NCBI RefSeq assembly: GCF_004011695.2
Contig: NC_082423.1
Span: 434,001-498,000, forward strand
Direction: 5' to 3'
Length of the DNA: 64,000 bases
Origin: Ascochyta rabiei
Taxonomy: Eukaryota > Ascomycota > Dothideomycetes > Pleosporales > Didymellaceae
A model generated the notes under the pieces. That model had not been told where the DNA came from, ran no database searches, and saw nothing but the letters and a program-made list of their open reading frames with translations. Every line of letters starts with the position of its first letter. Position 1 is the first letter of the stretch. Shown here one piece after another: positions 1 to 11,964 of the stretch. Both the position numbers and the translations under genes were made by a program.

Positions 1-345
1 AGGTAACTATACTACTATATACCTAGATAATGTTCTTATTTTAAGAAGTAGGTTTAGGACAGACTACTTAGGAATAGTTAGCAGAATTCTTACACTTCTA
101 CGTAATGCTAGACTACATCTAGATCTAAAGAAGTACATATTTACTAAAAGGAGGTACACTACTTAGAGTACATTATAGAAGCTAGAAAGGATATTTACTC
201 TAAACCTTAGAAGGTTTAGGCTATCTATACATAGGAAGCCCTATAGACTCTACGCAGAGTCTATAGTTTTCTAGAGTTTACTAACTTTTATAGGGACTTT
301 ATCCTAGCCTTTTCTAATATTACAACTCTACTTAATTAACTTATA
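1..345 (+). pseudogene. Gypsy reverse transcriptase relic (C-terminal end)
   Basis: The plus strand starts inside a reverse transcriptase. At 20-31 it reads Y-L-D-N, a damaged YxDD active site, followed by LHLDLKKYIF (the 'gl.ld..KC.F' stretch of Gypsy RT). In another frame at about 247-330 it reads YSFLEFTNFYRDFILAFSN, which matches the conserved 'FLG..NFYRRFI.GFS' connection region. One frameshift and several TAG codons separate these parts. The relic runs off the left edge of the window and is interrupted at about 345 by an inverted LTR-like repeat. The same element resumes as RNase H at about 560. Confidence 0.75.
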
Positions 346-556
346 GTAAACAGGAGTAGAAAGCACCCGTTAGTAGGTAGAGAAAGAGAGATAAAAGAGA
401 AGATAGTTATAGAGAGATAGATTAAGAGGTAGGTAGATAGTAAGGTGTCTTAGATAGATAGATGCCCCTCTTATACCTAGCATCTAAGGGATTACTAAGG
501 TTATCCCCCCTATTTACTAGTATTACTAAGGTAGTTACTCTGTGCACTAGCATAAT
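345..556 (-). repeat. Solo LTR-like repeat (family R), inverted
   Basis: This block is the reverse complement of sequence at 5031-5245 and 6044-6275. Shared text includes AGTAACTACCTTAGTAATAC, the run of Gs in AATAGGGGGGATAACC, and AGGTATAAGAGG. It separates the RT and RNase H parts of one Gypsy relic, so it is best read as an insertion, probably a solo LTR. Exact ends and a target duplication could not be set by eye. Confidence 0.55.
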
Positions 557-559
557 AGG

Positions 560-1060
560 GAAAGATATCCTATTCTAGTAGGGGTAGGAGGAGGATGCAG
601 CATTCTACTAGCTAAAGAACACATTTATAATAGAACTAGTCCTAACCTAGTAGAATTCTAAACAAGAAATACTACTAGAGGAAGACTATTTTTATAATAC
701 TTTAGGTAGCTGTATTTTTAAATAGTATAGGAAGGTGCTTTCCTCTATAGTAGACTACTCTACTACTCTTATAGTAGAATAATAAAACTATATAATTTAT
801 AATAAGAAGTTAACTACTGTTATAAAGTACCTAGGGGTCTAGGCAGCTAGGTTAAGGTTAGTTACTAGGCTGTTTACTATCCTAACTAATTATAAGAATC
901 TCTAGTACTTTACTACAGCGGGTAGGCTTAGTAAAAGGCAGTACTATTAGGCAGAAGAGCTGTTAAAATTCTGCTTCTACCTTTTATTCTGCCTAGGGCG
1001 CCTTACAGCCTAACTAGATATATAAAGCTACTAGGAGCAGGACTATAATAGGATGTTAGG
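560..1060 (+). pseudogene. Gypsy RNase H relic
   Basis: Plus-strand translation around 850-1020 gives LFTILTNYKNLQYF-like text (Q restored mentally from TAG), matching the 'TDHKNLEYF' stretch of Gypsy RNase H. It is followed by RQAELLSRF- and PGRLTA-like stretches. CAG and TGG codons appear as TAG. The reverse complement of this block recurs at about 31480-31650, which shows that a second copy of the family lies there. Confidence 0.7.
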
Positions 1061-2060
1061 GGTAGTGTATAGAGTAATAACTCTAGTTTAAGTATTAGTA
1101 GTTAGTATACTAGGCTCTTATATACCTCTACTTTTTATTAATATATATATATAATTACTATAGAATAAAGGTATTTAGTAGAACGTAGGGTATATAGCGC
1201 GCCTGTCTAATGTCTATAATAGAGACTATTAGTTCCCTTCTAAGGCTAAGACTACTTAGTAAATTATAGATTATATACTTAGTGCTTATAGTATACTACT
1301 ATAGCGTAGGATTATATAGGTTCTATATTAGAAGCTTCTTATAACTATAATAATCTAAAGAGTATATAAATCTAACCTAGTAGGTTATCTAGGTGCTAAT
1401 ACTATATTCTATATTATTAGGTATAACTTCTACTAGAAAGGGATGTTATAGGATGTTTAGCGTTATATCTATAACTACTACTATTTTAGCGCGTATATAT
1501 TATAGCGCTAACAGTAGAGAATACTCTAGCTATTACTTATTACTAACTATTTTTAGTCCTAGATCTTAATAGATTTTATAGTTAACCTTTCTTAGGCTAA
1601 TAAGGATATACTATGTTAATTCTTAGTTATTATAGATTATCTCTCTAAGTATATATAGCTAGAAGTATTAACTTTTATAACTATAAAATATTAAGCTAAA
1701 GTCTTCTATAATATATAGTAGTGTTTTTAGGGCTTTTTTAGCGCTATAATTACAGACTATAGCTTAGATTAGCTATAATACTTTTAGACAACGCTGTATA
1801 GCCTTATTAGAGAAGACTAGCTAATCTTTATAGCCTATTACCTCTAGATAGACAGAGAGATAGAGTATAGAAACTAAGAGGTGTAGGCAGTTCTATAGGT
1901 TATAGTTATCTTTAAATAGAATTACTAGCCTAACTATCTTCTAGCCTTAATTAGCAACATACCGCCTTTTACTAGGTAATCCTGCTCTTACTAACGTAAT
2001 AGCAAATAACTTTTACTAGCTTTAGATCTCTTTAGAATAACGTATCTAAGTATAGTAGCT
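1060..2060 (+). pseudogene. Gypsy integrase relic
   Basis: Around 1560-1990 the plus strand reads FIVNLS..NKDI, then VIIDYLSKYI.LEVLTFIT, then SAIITDYSLD, then FIAYYL.IDREIEYRN. These match the integrase core motifs 'LVIVDRLSKY', 'SDRGSxF' and 'TAYHPQTDGETER'. The catalytic aspartates are partly kept, and the H and Q codons are lost as expected for CpA-to-TpA change. The end (about 1860-2060) recurs inverted at 49960-50100. Confidence 0.75.
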
Positions 2061-2224
2061 ATAGGGGAGGTAGTAGCTAGGACCTATATAAGCAGCCCTA
2101 GATCTACTTCTTCTCTTCTTTAATACCTTTAACTTCTACTTTATTAAGCTCTTATTTTCCTATTTCTTTAACCTTTAACAACACATCAGGCCTTTAGACC
2201 CTTATTTTTACCTCCTCCTTTATT

Positions 2225-5030
2225 ATGTCTACCTTGTCTTTTAGATCTCTAGTTAAGCGTAGCAATAGTAGTAGTAGTAAGAAACTTCTACCTAGATGTT
2301 AAGGCTGTAAAGGTTCTAGTGTTAGCCTAACTAAAGCTTGTTGTCTTTCTCTATAGGAATAAGCTTAGCTAATTTATAAGACTATTATTCCTTCTCTTTT
2401 AACCCTAATAGGTTATTAATAGTTCTTTCTAGTACTTCCTTTCCTAAATGATAGTATAGATAGCACCTTAACTTATAACATTATAGAAGCTCTTATAACA
2501 GCTTATATTAGTAGAGCTAATCTTTCTTCTTTTCTCTATAATATTACTACAGCCTATACATACTTTACTAGTTTAATACTCTACATTCTAGATAGAATTA
2601 CTATATTAATTGTTACACTATATACTATAACTAGGCACTCTACTTCTTTTATTACCTCTACTATTCTGTACATGCCTAAGTTTCTAGTAATCCTATATCT
2701 CTAGCTACTCTTAGCGCCTAATAGTAGTATAATTTAGCTGCTATTAATAATAGTTACTAGCTTCTATATACTATTAGTGCCTATAGTTCTCTTATTTAAG
2801 GGTTCTTACTTACTATAACTAATACTGCTGTTTAACGTACTCCATAGGTAAGCGGATTAAATAGGTAAGCAGATTACTCTACTAAGACTACACTAAATTT
2901 CTACCCTATTATAGCTTATATTAGCCTACTTTAGCCTTATATACAGTAGTGCAGTATATAATATTACTTAGAAACATCTTCTACAGCCTTCTTACATGTA
3001 CGTAAGTAATGTCTAACGTTATAGCACTTTATACAGCGTCTTTAGGTTACTTCTCCTCCTTTAGTACGCACTTACTTCTTTACCTTCTTACTATTACTAC
3101 ACACCCTAAACTTAGTTAGAGTAGTTAATTAAAGGCCTTCCTTAGCTGTTAGGACTCTCTTCTGCTGTAATTACTTTCTTTTATGCGATTTACGTCGCAT
3201 AGCAGCCTTATTTGCTGCTTAAAGCCTAGTAATCTCCCTTTAAGCTAATACTAGCTTATGCGCTACTATAGCTGCGCCTTTAGCAAGCTTTTTAAAGGCC
3301 TTAACTATTAAAGTTAGTAAGCTGCTTGCATGCCCTTAAATTCTCTCTTAAACTAGCGTTAATTGCAACCCTAATTGCAGGGTAGTGCTTAGGGTTTAGG
3401 ACTACTAGGGCTTATCTTCTATAGTAGGTAGCGGTAGGGTACGTAGGCGGACATTAAGACCTATTATAACCCGTTCTAGGTTAAGGGGGACTATTCTAGC
3501 GCCTTAGAAGCCTTCTTAGATATTGCTAGAAGTAAATATCTCCTTATAGGCGTCTATAAAGTATAGTAGAAACTTAGTTTTAGTAATATAAGTAATGTAG
3601 TTATGTATAAGATTCTTAGCTTAGCGCCTATATACCTTCTTTAGAGGGGTAAAACAACCTATATCTAGTAGTTATAAGAGGTAAGATAAGTATAAAGGTA
3701 TATATAGTGTAACAATCTTTACTTCCCTATAGTATTATTAGAAGTTAAGGGAGTTATAGCTCTTATAGCTATTAATAAGAAGTAGCTAGTATACTTCTTA
3801 GGTGCGCGTCTTTATATAGGCATTAAAGTGCTTTAACTAGTCTAGACTAAGCTTATTAGTAGTCTATCCGTTCTTAGAGACTCTAATAACCTAATTATAG
3901 GGCAGATTGTCCTCTTTATACTAGGTAGAGAGGTAGTTACAGCCTTTAAAGATAATAAAGAGTAGAATAGCCTACTCTATACCATTAATGCCCTATATAA
4001 CTATTATCTACTCTTAATTACCCTACTATACTACCTTTAGCTGTCCTTAACACTCTAAGCCTATAATAACTACTTCTATTAATATCTAGCCTATTATAAA
4101 GCCTATCTTATTAAAGTTGTATATGTTATTATTCTAGATACTATACTTAGCTTTAACATTTACTATAAGCCTAAACTAGCCCCTAATAATCTCTAGATCC
4201 TTACAGAGGGCTGTCTTATAGTCGTACTTACGATTAAACCTTACTTTAAGGTTAGGGCAGCGCTTAATAAACGTGTTAGGCTAGTTTATGCTAATATAGC
4301 CTATATTACGCTTAGCACGTAAAGAATTAGCTATATTAGCTACAGTAGCTAGCTAAGAGGTAAATCCTTATATATCTGGCTTAAGGATATACTTAGTAAT
4401 TACGTCCTCCTTAGTCTAGTCTATAATCTATTAAACTAGCGTATAATTAGCTTGTATAGGTTGTTCTATGTATTAAGCGTATAGTGTGCTGTAAAGCGTG
4501 TTATATATAGCTGCAGCGCGTTATAGAGTAAGCGTTACGTCTTATTTAATTACCTAGAGCGTAAGCTATATTACAGCTTCTCTTAAGAGCGTAGATTAAT
4601 GTTGTTGTTAAGGTATTGCGTAGTAAGGTAGAGGTTTAGTATAGTCTTAGCAGAGTAATCTACTTACCTATTTAATCTACTTACCTATAGAGTACGTTAA
4701 TACTCTACTTATAATAACTCTAACTATCTTAATACCTACTATAATTATAATTAGAAGAGGTCTACGCTATATACTTAGGCCTATAATACTAATATTAATC
4801 TTAACCTACTAGGCTCTTATACTAGGTGTTTTGCTAATAGCTATAAAAACTATTCTTTTAGTAAGTTCTAATATTCTATTAAGCCTTGTTTCTACTAACT
4901 TCTTTTTAGCTATTACTTGTTATATTACTTCTATAATACCTAGTTCTACTAAGGCTAACTACTATAAGGCAGGCTGTACTAAAGCCTACCCTTACTTAGA
5001 TACTAATAACTTCTTTACTAGTTATAGTGT
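2225..5030 (+). pseudogene. Gag-like coding relic, split by a pogo element
   Basis: An ATG at 2225 opens a serine-rich frame (MSTLSFRSLVKRSNSSSSKK) with RIP-type stops up to the insertion of the DNA transposon at 2835-4697. After the insertion (4698-5030) a Cys/Lys-rich stretch near 4825 (R-C-F-A-N-S-Y-K-N) could be a damaged CCHC zinc knuckle. The small open frame at 4831-5043 lies in this segment and is not a gene by itself. The sequence just upstream (2060-2230) recurs inverted at 49800-49960. Calling it gag is an inference from the start, the composition and the knuckle-like motif. Confidence 0.4.
2835..4697 (-). mobile_element. pogo/Fot1-type DNA transposon, copy 1 (RIP-inactivated)
   Basis: This 1,863-bp element is bounded by inverted repeats that begin ACGTACTCCATAGGTAAGC, with TA on both sides (2833-2834 and 4698-4699), the target duplication of Tc1/mariner elements. 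Each end holds two tandem copies of a motif of about 15 bp (TAGGTAAGCGGATTA and TAGGTAAGCAGATTA). The coding strand is minus: near 3000-3060 the complement reads RRC.KCYNVRHYLRTCKK, the C-terminal zinc knuckle seen in the better-preserved copy at 28121. The reading frame is full of stops. It is inserted in the gag-like relic. Confidence 0.85.
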
Positions 5031-5530
5031 GCTAGTACACTAAGTAACTACCTTAGTAATACTAGTAAATAGGGGGGATAACCTTAGTAATCCCTTAGAT
5101 GCTAGGTATAAGAGGGGTATCTATCTATCTAATAGACAGACACCTTATCTTACTACCTTACTACTATTAACCTATCTATCTATTCTCCTCTCTCTCTCTC
5201 TACCTACTAACAGGTGCTTCCTACTCCTGTTTAAATTAGTAACCTAACTAGAAGGCACGGTATAGTAGGTAGAGAGAAAGACCCTTATTCTTACTACGTT
5301 ACTTAGTACCTCTCCTAGTATATCTAGTAGATCTAGCAGTACCTCTTCTAGCATATCTAGCGTATCTGTTAGTATCTTTTCTAGCATATCTAGTATATCT
5401 GTTAGTACTTAGATCTAGTATATTTAGTAGATCTAGTAGATCTATTAGATCCTAAGGTATACTATATACTAGCTAATTAGTACCTACTAGGTAACACCTA
5501 GTAGTATCTAGTTAGATAGAAGGAACTACC
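5031..5530 (+). repeat. LTR-like repeat family R, direct copy 1
   Basis: Sequence from AGTAACTACCTTAGTAATAC through the CT-rich stretch (TCTCTCTCTACCTACTAA) to the TCTAGTAGATCTAG minisatellite matches 6044-6555 almost base for base, and its first 215 bp match 345-556 inverted. About 5310-5460 is built of short units such as TCTAGTATATCTAG and AGATCTAG. There is no coding potential. It is most likely an LTR or the edge of an element. Confidence 0.6.
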
Positions 5531-5730
5531 TCTATCTATCTAGCTATCTGTAGGTTATACCTTAGCACTATCTCTCTACCTCTATCTATCTAGCTATCTA
5601 TAGGTTACACCTTAGTACTATCTCTCTACCTCTATCTATCTAGCTATCTGTAGGTTATACCTTAGCACTATCTCTCTACCTCTATCTATCTAGCTATCTG
5701 TAGATTACGCCCTAGTACTACCTACCTATT
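5531..5730. repeat. 50-bp tandem repeat, four units
   Basis: Four consecutive 50-bp units begin at 5531, 5581, 5631 and 5681. Each starts TCTATCTATCTAGCTATCT and contains a TAGGTTA-C-CC-TAG-ACTA core. The first three units differ by only a few C/T or A/G changes, and the fourth is more diverged at its end. No non-repeat spacers lie between units, so this is a minisatellite. Confidence 0.9.
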
Positions 5731-5814
5731 ACTAGTAGCTATCTAAGGGTTAGTCCTCTTGTATTACACACTGCTCTTAGTACCCCTTAGTATCTCTTCT
5801 AGGATGCTGCTAAT

Positions 5815-5965
5815 AGCTTATAGTATTAGAATTAGTATTAGTATTAGTATTAGTATTAGAATTAGAATTAGGACTAAGATTAGAACTATTTAGACTATTT
5901 AGAAGGTTAACATCTATCTATATTAGAGTTAGTATTAGTATTAGTATTAGTATTTTTAGAATTAG
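5815..5965. repeat. (ATTAGT)n-type microsatellite
   Basis: Two interrupted runs of a 6-bp unit (ATTAGT with ATTAGA variants) occur at about 5823-5877 and 5927-5970, separated by unique AT-rich sequence. Nothing else was seen between 5731 and 6043. Confidence 0.8.
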
Positions 5966-6043
5966 AATTAATGTTAGTAGTAGCTGTTACAGTATAATAG
6001 GACTATACTATTAAGGTAGAGAAGGTTTATACTAGTGTATAGA

Positions 6044-6600
6044 GTAACTACCTTAGTAATACTAGTAAATAGGGGGGATAACCTTAGTAATCTCTTAGAT
6101 GCTAGGTATAAGAGGGGCATCTATCTATCTAATAGCCTAGCTAACCACCTTACTACTAACCCTTAATTAACCTCTCTACATCTACTCTTCCTCTCTTTTA
6201 TCTCTCTCTCTCTCTACCTACTAATAGGTGCTTCCTACTCCTGTTTAAATTAGTAACCTAACTAGGGGGCACGGTATAGTAGGTAGAGAGAGAGACTCTT
6301 ATTCTTACTATATTACTTAGCACCTCTTCTAGTATATCTAGTAGATCTAGCAGCACTTCTTCTAGTATATCTAGTAGATCTAGTAGTACCTCTTCTAGTA
6401 TATCTAGCGTATCTGTTAGCACTTAGATCTAGTATATCTAGCAGATCTAGTAGATCTATTAGATTCTAAGGTATACTATATACTAGCTAATTAGTACCTA
6501 CTAGGTAACACCTAGTAGCATCTAATTAGATAGGAGGAACTGCCTCTACCTCATTATTATTAGCTATCTAAAGGTTATACCTCTCTCTCTCTCTCTACCT
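6044..6600 (+). repeat. LTR-like repeat family R, direct copy 2
   Basis: This is a second direct copy of the 5031-5530 repeat with the same order of blocks: AGTAACTACC start, G-run, CT-rich tract, CACGGTATAGTAGGTAGAGA, then TCTAGTATATCTAG units. It has a single remnant of the 50-bp repeat region and a CT microsatellite at about 6582-6598. Two direct copies about 1 kb apart suggest a tandem duplication or two nested LTRs. Confidence 0.6.
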
Positions 6601-6639
6601 ACTAATAGGTGCTTTCTACTTCTATTTAATAGTTACCTT

Positions 6640-7640
6640 ACTAATAATAATTTTAGTGCTAGTAAGAAGGACGCTTAGAAGACTTTAGAGGAAGAGGTAG
6701 TAAGCCTTAGCTACAAGATCTCCTCTACTTAGAATATCTCTTACTTAGTTTACTCTAAGAGGTTATTAGGTACTTTTCCTTATACTTCTCTTTATAATTA
6801 TCTCCTAGCTATTACTACTACTACTAAAGCAGTTTATAGGGCTAGAAAATCCAATTCTACTCTATAGGCTTTAATTTCTTAGATTACTTCTCTAAGTAAT
6901 AATAAACAGGCTATTAGCGCTCTAGCGTTTTATGCTAGTTGCTAAATAGATACTAATACTATATTAGAGGCTAATAATATAGACTTAGATAAACCTCTCT
7001 ATACTCCTAGTAGTTCTTCTTTAGTTACTAATATTAGGTTAGGGTAGTTTATACGCTTAGCTAGCTTCTCTTCTATAACTTATATTACTTCTACTTATAT
7101 ATCTATATCTATCTCTTTAGAAAGATCTTCTAGCGTTATTAAGGATGCTGTAGAGAATTTAAGCAGCCCTTATTACTCTCTGCCTAGGTCTCCGCTACGT
7201 CCTAATAGACCTCTAGGTTATTACTAATAGTTTTCCTCTATTAGCTAGGTTCTTAAGGGTAATTCGGCTTATAGCTACCTAGGTGCTTAGCCTACTGCTT
7301 AGTCTTCTTACATACCTCTAGCTTAGAGTTATAATAATTGTTTCTAGCTCCTTTCTAAACATTATTACTATAGCTCTAGTAATACTTCCTTAAAGTCTAG
7401 TTATAGCGGCTGTAGTGGTTATAGTAGTTCTTTTAGTACTATTTAATTTATTCCTTTACTAATACTGTGCTTAGTTCTACTAGTATTAAATTCTAAAATG
7501 TCTTAGTTTTCTGTTATTTCCTTATTATAACTCCCTCCTCTACTTAAATCTTTAGCTAACCCTTAGCTAAAGTCTCTTAGTTAGCTTTTATTAATATCGT
7601 CCTATACTTTAAACTCTGTTCTTTAATAATCTATTATTGT
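6640..7640 (+). pseudogene. Unrecognised coding relic
   Basis: Plus-strand translation from about 6650 gives a long stretch with codon-like structure and mostly TAG/TAA stops: a charged start (S-K-K-D-A...K-T-L-E-E-E-V-V-S-L), then a region rich in Ser, Thr and Tyr with LDKPLYTPSSSSLVTN and SPYYSLPRSPLRPNRP. No domain was recognised. Composition (Ser/Pro-rich, low complexity) and position beside other retroelement parts would suit a gag, but nothing proves it. It is cut at 7645 by a pogo insertion. Confidence 0.35.
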
Positions 7641-7645
7641 TTATA

Positions 7646-9507
7646 ACGTACTCTATAAGTAAGCTAGTTACCTAAGTAAGCTAGTTACTTTTACAAAGAC
7701 TATACTAACACTATAACTACTTTATAGTATTATAGTATATAATAACTATATATTATACTATATAGTATATTAGACTAGTCTATAGTACTCTACGTATCTT
7801 TACTATATATCTATATATTATACCCTATCTTACTATATATACTACAGCATCTTAAAGACTAAGTACTTCTATTAGCTTACGCTCTCTTCTTTACCTTCTT
7901 TCTATTACTACAGGCCTTAAACTCCTTTAGAGTAGTTAGCTGCACTCCCTTACTAAACTTTAGTGTCTCTTTACACTAAATTTACTTTCTTTTATATAAT
8001 TTATAACGTATAGCAGCCTTATTAGCTACCTATAGGTTAGTAACCTAGTTACGCACTAAAACTAGTAAATACGCCATTAGCTCTACGCCTTTAGTAAGCT
8101 AATTAAGAGCGTTAACTATTAATATTAGTAAGCTATTAGCGTTTCTCTAAATCCTCTCTTAAATTAGCCTTAATTAAGACCTAAACTCTAAGGTGTTGCT
8201 TAGTGTTTTTAACTTCTAGGTACTCTTATCTATAGGGGGTAGTAGTAGAGTATACAACTATATATTAAGCTTTAATATTATAGACTCTAGATTAAGTAGG
8301 ACTAGGCTAGCGCCTCTAAATCCTCTCTAGATATTACTCTTTATAATTAAGGCGTTAAAAGCTACTTTAAAGTATAGTAAGAACTTAAGTTTAGTAATAC
8401 ACGTAATCTTACTACGTATTAGCCTCTTAGCTTAGTAGCTATAGGCCTTCTTTAACAGAGAGAAACATTCTACGTTAAGTAGCTATAGTAAGTGTAATGA
8501 GTATAGAGGTATATATAGAGTAATAATCTTATACTCCTTATAGTACTAGTAGAACTTAACTAAGTTATAGCTCTTATAGCCGTCTAGAATAAGCAGCTAA
8601 TAGCTGCTAATAGTGTGCTCCTTTGTATGCTTATTAAAGTACTTTAACTACTTAACTCTAAGCTTATTATTAGTCTAGCTATTATTAGAGATATTAAGAA
8701 CCTAGTTGTTAGGTATACTAGGCTCCTTGTACTAGGTAGAAAGGTAGTGCTTACTAGAGAAGATAATAAAGGGTAGGATAGACTAGCCCTTTGCGCAGAT
8801 ACCTTAGATAATACTAGTCTACTCTTAGTTACCTTACTACACTATCTTTAGTCTCCCTTAACACTTAGATTCTATAATAACAGCTTCTGTTAATATAATA
8901 CCTATTATAAAGCTAGACTTATTAAAGTTATAGGTGTCTGTATCCTAGATACTATACTTAGCTTTAGTATCCTCTACTAGGTAAAACTAGTCTCCTATTA
9001 CCTTAGGATCCTTATAAAGGGCTCTCTTATAGTTATACTTTTAATTAAACTTAACTCTAAGCTCTAGCTAACGTTTAACAAAGTTAGCAGCCTAGTTCTT
9101 ACTAATAGGGGTCTAGTAGTGCTTAGTAAGTAGAGAATTAGCTATATCCTCTACATTAGTAAGCTAGAGTAAGTAGCCTTACTTATCTAGCTTTAGTACA
9201 TGCTAGACAATTACCTCCTCCTTAGTACTAGCTAGCTTAATTATATTAGGCTTGCAATTACGTTGTAAAGTAGTTCTAGCAAGTTAGTTACTAAGGGTGC
9301 TTTAAGATACGTTGTAGATTACAGCAGCGTATTACTAGAAGAGTATTATATCTTTGTAGATAGCCTATAAGGCAAGCTATATATTAGCCTTATTTAGAGG
9401 CTTTTTTAAGTTGTTACGTTAAGACATTAAAGGTAGAGTAAAGTTTAGTGTAGTCTTAGTAAAAGTAACTAGCTTGCTTAGGTAACTAGCTTACTTATAG
9501 AGTACGT
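7646..9507 (-). mobile_element. pogo/Fot1-type DNA transposon, copy 2 (RIP-inactivated)
   Basis: This 1,862-bp element starts ACGTACTCTATAAGTAAGC, has the inverse sequence at its right end, and has TA on both flanks (7644-7645 and 9508-9509). Each end has a doubled motif (TAAGTAAGCTAGTTAC, twice). The complement of 7880-7935 reads like the K-E-F-K-A...S-N-R-K-K-V-K-K-R stretch found near the C terminus of the 28.1-kb copy, so the coding strand is minus. The frame is heavily interrupted. Confidence 0.85.
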
Positions 9508-9509
9508 TA

Positions 9510-11960
9510 GTAGGTAAACCTTAACTAACTATTATTTTAGTAATATATTAGGTTCCGTTTCTAAGTCTTTAGCTAGCACTGTTCTTAAGTTTACTATGTT
9601 TTATAAATAGAATTTAGTTAACCTATTCCTATTATATACTTCTTTTAGTATTACTATATTAAGCTCCTCTAGTATATATGTTCCTTTATTTATTTTCCTT
9701 ATAATTTAGAATAGGCCTTTCTACTTTAGTGTAGGTATGTTCAGTTATCTTATATTAACATTATAGACTATATCTTAGAGTTATACTAAGTCTTAATAGT
9801 CTATTAGAACTAGCCTAAGCGTTACTTAATTATTAAATTATTTTTTATTTAGTTCCCTTAATTAGATAACATAATCTACTACCTTATTAAGCGGCTTATA
9901 CCTATGCTTAAATTGTTTTACTCTAAGTACTAGTAGCTCTGCTGTAGTCTAGACTATAGACTATAGTAGGGTTTATAGAGTTAGTATCTATAATTTAACT
10001 AGTAGTATATATTCTTTCCTACATACTAAGTATATTAGCGTTTCCCCTTTAACTATTTTACTATAACTTAGTCTACCTATAATACTAGGTATAGGTTTAA
10101 GGTCTAGTTACTAGTTAATTTTTTTAACGCGCTAATAATTTCTTTATGTCCTTACTTAATAAGTCCTTAAGCCTAGAGGTAGAAGGTACTTACTACTACC
10201 TGTTAAGTTCTATAAAGCTTTATTAGCGCTTTAACTAGTGCTTAGTTTTTAGGTCTACTATCTATTAATATCTTAAGGGGAAGACTTAATCTTAAAAAGA
10301 TATCTTACTCTAGAAGTTAAATCACAATTACTAAATTACTCTTTACTAGTGCCTAGGCTTTTACGTATCTAGATATGTAATCCTAAGATACTAGTAGGTA
10401 TTTATATTTCTCTCTTCTAATAGGCATATATATAATGTTAATTATAATCTATTCTTATAGACTATTAGGGCTAAATATAGAGTATAGTTCTTTATTAAAC
10501 TACTAGGTAGAGTAGAATTAATATTCTTTATAGGTCTTACTATATTAGTTAATTTAATTAAACATCCTACCTAGACGTATTAGTACTAAATCTTCTACTA
10601 CATTCCTTCTCTTCTCTAATACCTAAATTTGTTATATAGGTTGTAGATAATCTCTTTCTATTAGTTAGGATTATTAATAGCTTATCTTAATAATTTATTT
10701 AGTGCTGTCTTTACCTAAAGAACGTTGTTAATAATAGTAAATGTTAAGACCTTCTTCCTTAGTTTGCGTAGGTCTAATTAGGAAAACTATTAGGGTTCTT
10801 TCTTGTAAGTAGCTATTATATAATATTATAGAAGTACTCTATATAAAGAGACTATAACACTATAAGGTTAATTAGGTATATTTAGTACGCGTGCTATAGA
10901 TACTAATAGCTTATTAGGCTGTTAGACATTATTATAGATCTAAAATGCTTATTAATAAAGTCTATAACGTTTTCCTTAGGCTAGCTTAGGGCGTTCTATT
11001 CCTTCCTCTCTAGTTATCTAGAGAGTGTAAATACTATTACATTCTTCTTTCCTATAACATGTTAAACCTTAAATTCCTACATATTTAGTAAGGCTAACTA
11101 TTTAGTAATTAGAGCTCCTAGAAGGTTAGTAGCACTTTAGTTAAGCTATTCTACTAAAGTGCCGGCTTCTATTTTAATAATAAAGGAGATGCTATATATT
11201 TATAGCTAGAATTTCTTAGAAGCTATTAATAACGCTTTATACTTATATATACCTAAGTTCTAGCCTTATTCTATAGTAGGACAGACTCCTAATTAATTAT
11301 ATACTAGGTGCTAGTAGCCTATTAGGTCATCCTATTAGAAAACTACTTCCTAATTTTTCTTACTACTGTCTACTAATATAATAACTAGCTGCAGAGGTAC
11401 TATATATTTAATAGTTACTAGAGTAGAAGTATTTATTAGGCACCCTTTAAGTTTATCTATACCCTAGCTTACCTTAATAGTCTATTTAAACTTAGTACCT
11501 TTCTAGAGTAAGTTTAACAGATGTGCTGTATTAGGCCTAAATCTAAGAAATAAGATGTATTAGTAAATATATAGTATAGTCTAAGGAATATTTTAATTTC
11601 TTTTAGGGTTATATAGGGGGGCTAGTTAACAGTTCTCTATACCTTCTTTTTTACTAGGTACCTAACTCTTTTATCTATAACGTACCCTACTATTTCTATG
11701 CTGTTATAGTACTAATTACTTCTTAGGGCTAAGGTAATAGCCCCTACTATGTTAAGGTTTTAGAGTACCTAGTTAATGTTTATTATATACTCTCTAAAAA
11801 AACCTTTAAATTCTCTAATTAAGTAACTTTTAATTATAGACTATTTTTAAGCTATTTATAGTAATACTGTTTATATATAGTATATAATAGAGTAGAATAA
11901 GATATAGAGTACTTTTATTACTACGCGTATAAACTCTACTATAGAGTTTATTATTTCTAT
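9510..11960 (-). pseudogene. Gypsy pol relic (RT end, RNase H, integrase)
   Basis: Read on the minus strand from 11960 downward: a block before 11580 with GYVIDKRVRYLVKKEGIENC (RT/connection); RNase H at about 11600-10980 with LNQSATNLLGALITK-like and VQHVIGKKNVIVFTLSR-like text (Q from TAG), matching the fungal 'LNRSATDLPGALVTRW...VRHVPGKK...LSR' signature; and integrase at about 10980-9540 with IDSRPKN (from 'DGGPENK') and a C-terminal GTYILEELN..IL-EVYNRNRL stretch typical of the GPF/Y module. Stops are almost all TAG or TAA. The right side is cut by the Copia LTR at about 11960, and the left end abuts pogo copy 2. Confidence 0.75.
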
Positions 11961-11964
11961 AAGA

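Noticed and set aside
4831..5043. 70-codon open frame
   Set aside because: A chance stop-free stretch within a RIP-damaged gag-like relic; the hydrophobic composition comes from TTA/CTA/ATA codons.
345..5245. A 4.9-kb DNA transposon with terminal inverted repeats of about 210 bp
   Set aside because: The inverted pair flanks parts of a Gypsy element and a pogo insertion and no transposase of its own. A third, direct copy at 6044 shows that it is a dispersed LTR-like repeat that merely lies in both orientations.
5531..5730. CRISPR-like array
   Set aside because: The 50-bp units follow each other directly with no unique spacers, and the organism is clearly eukaryotic.
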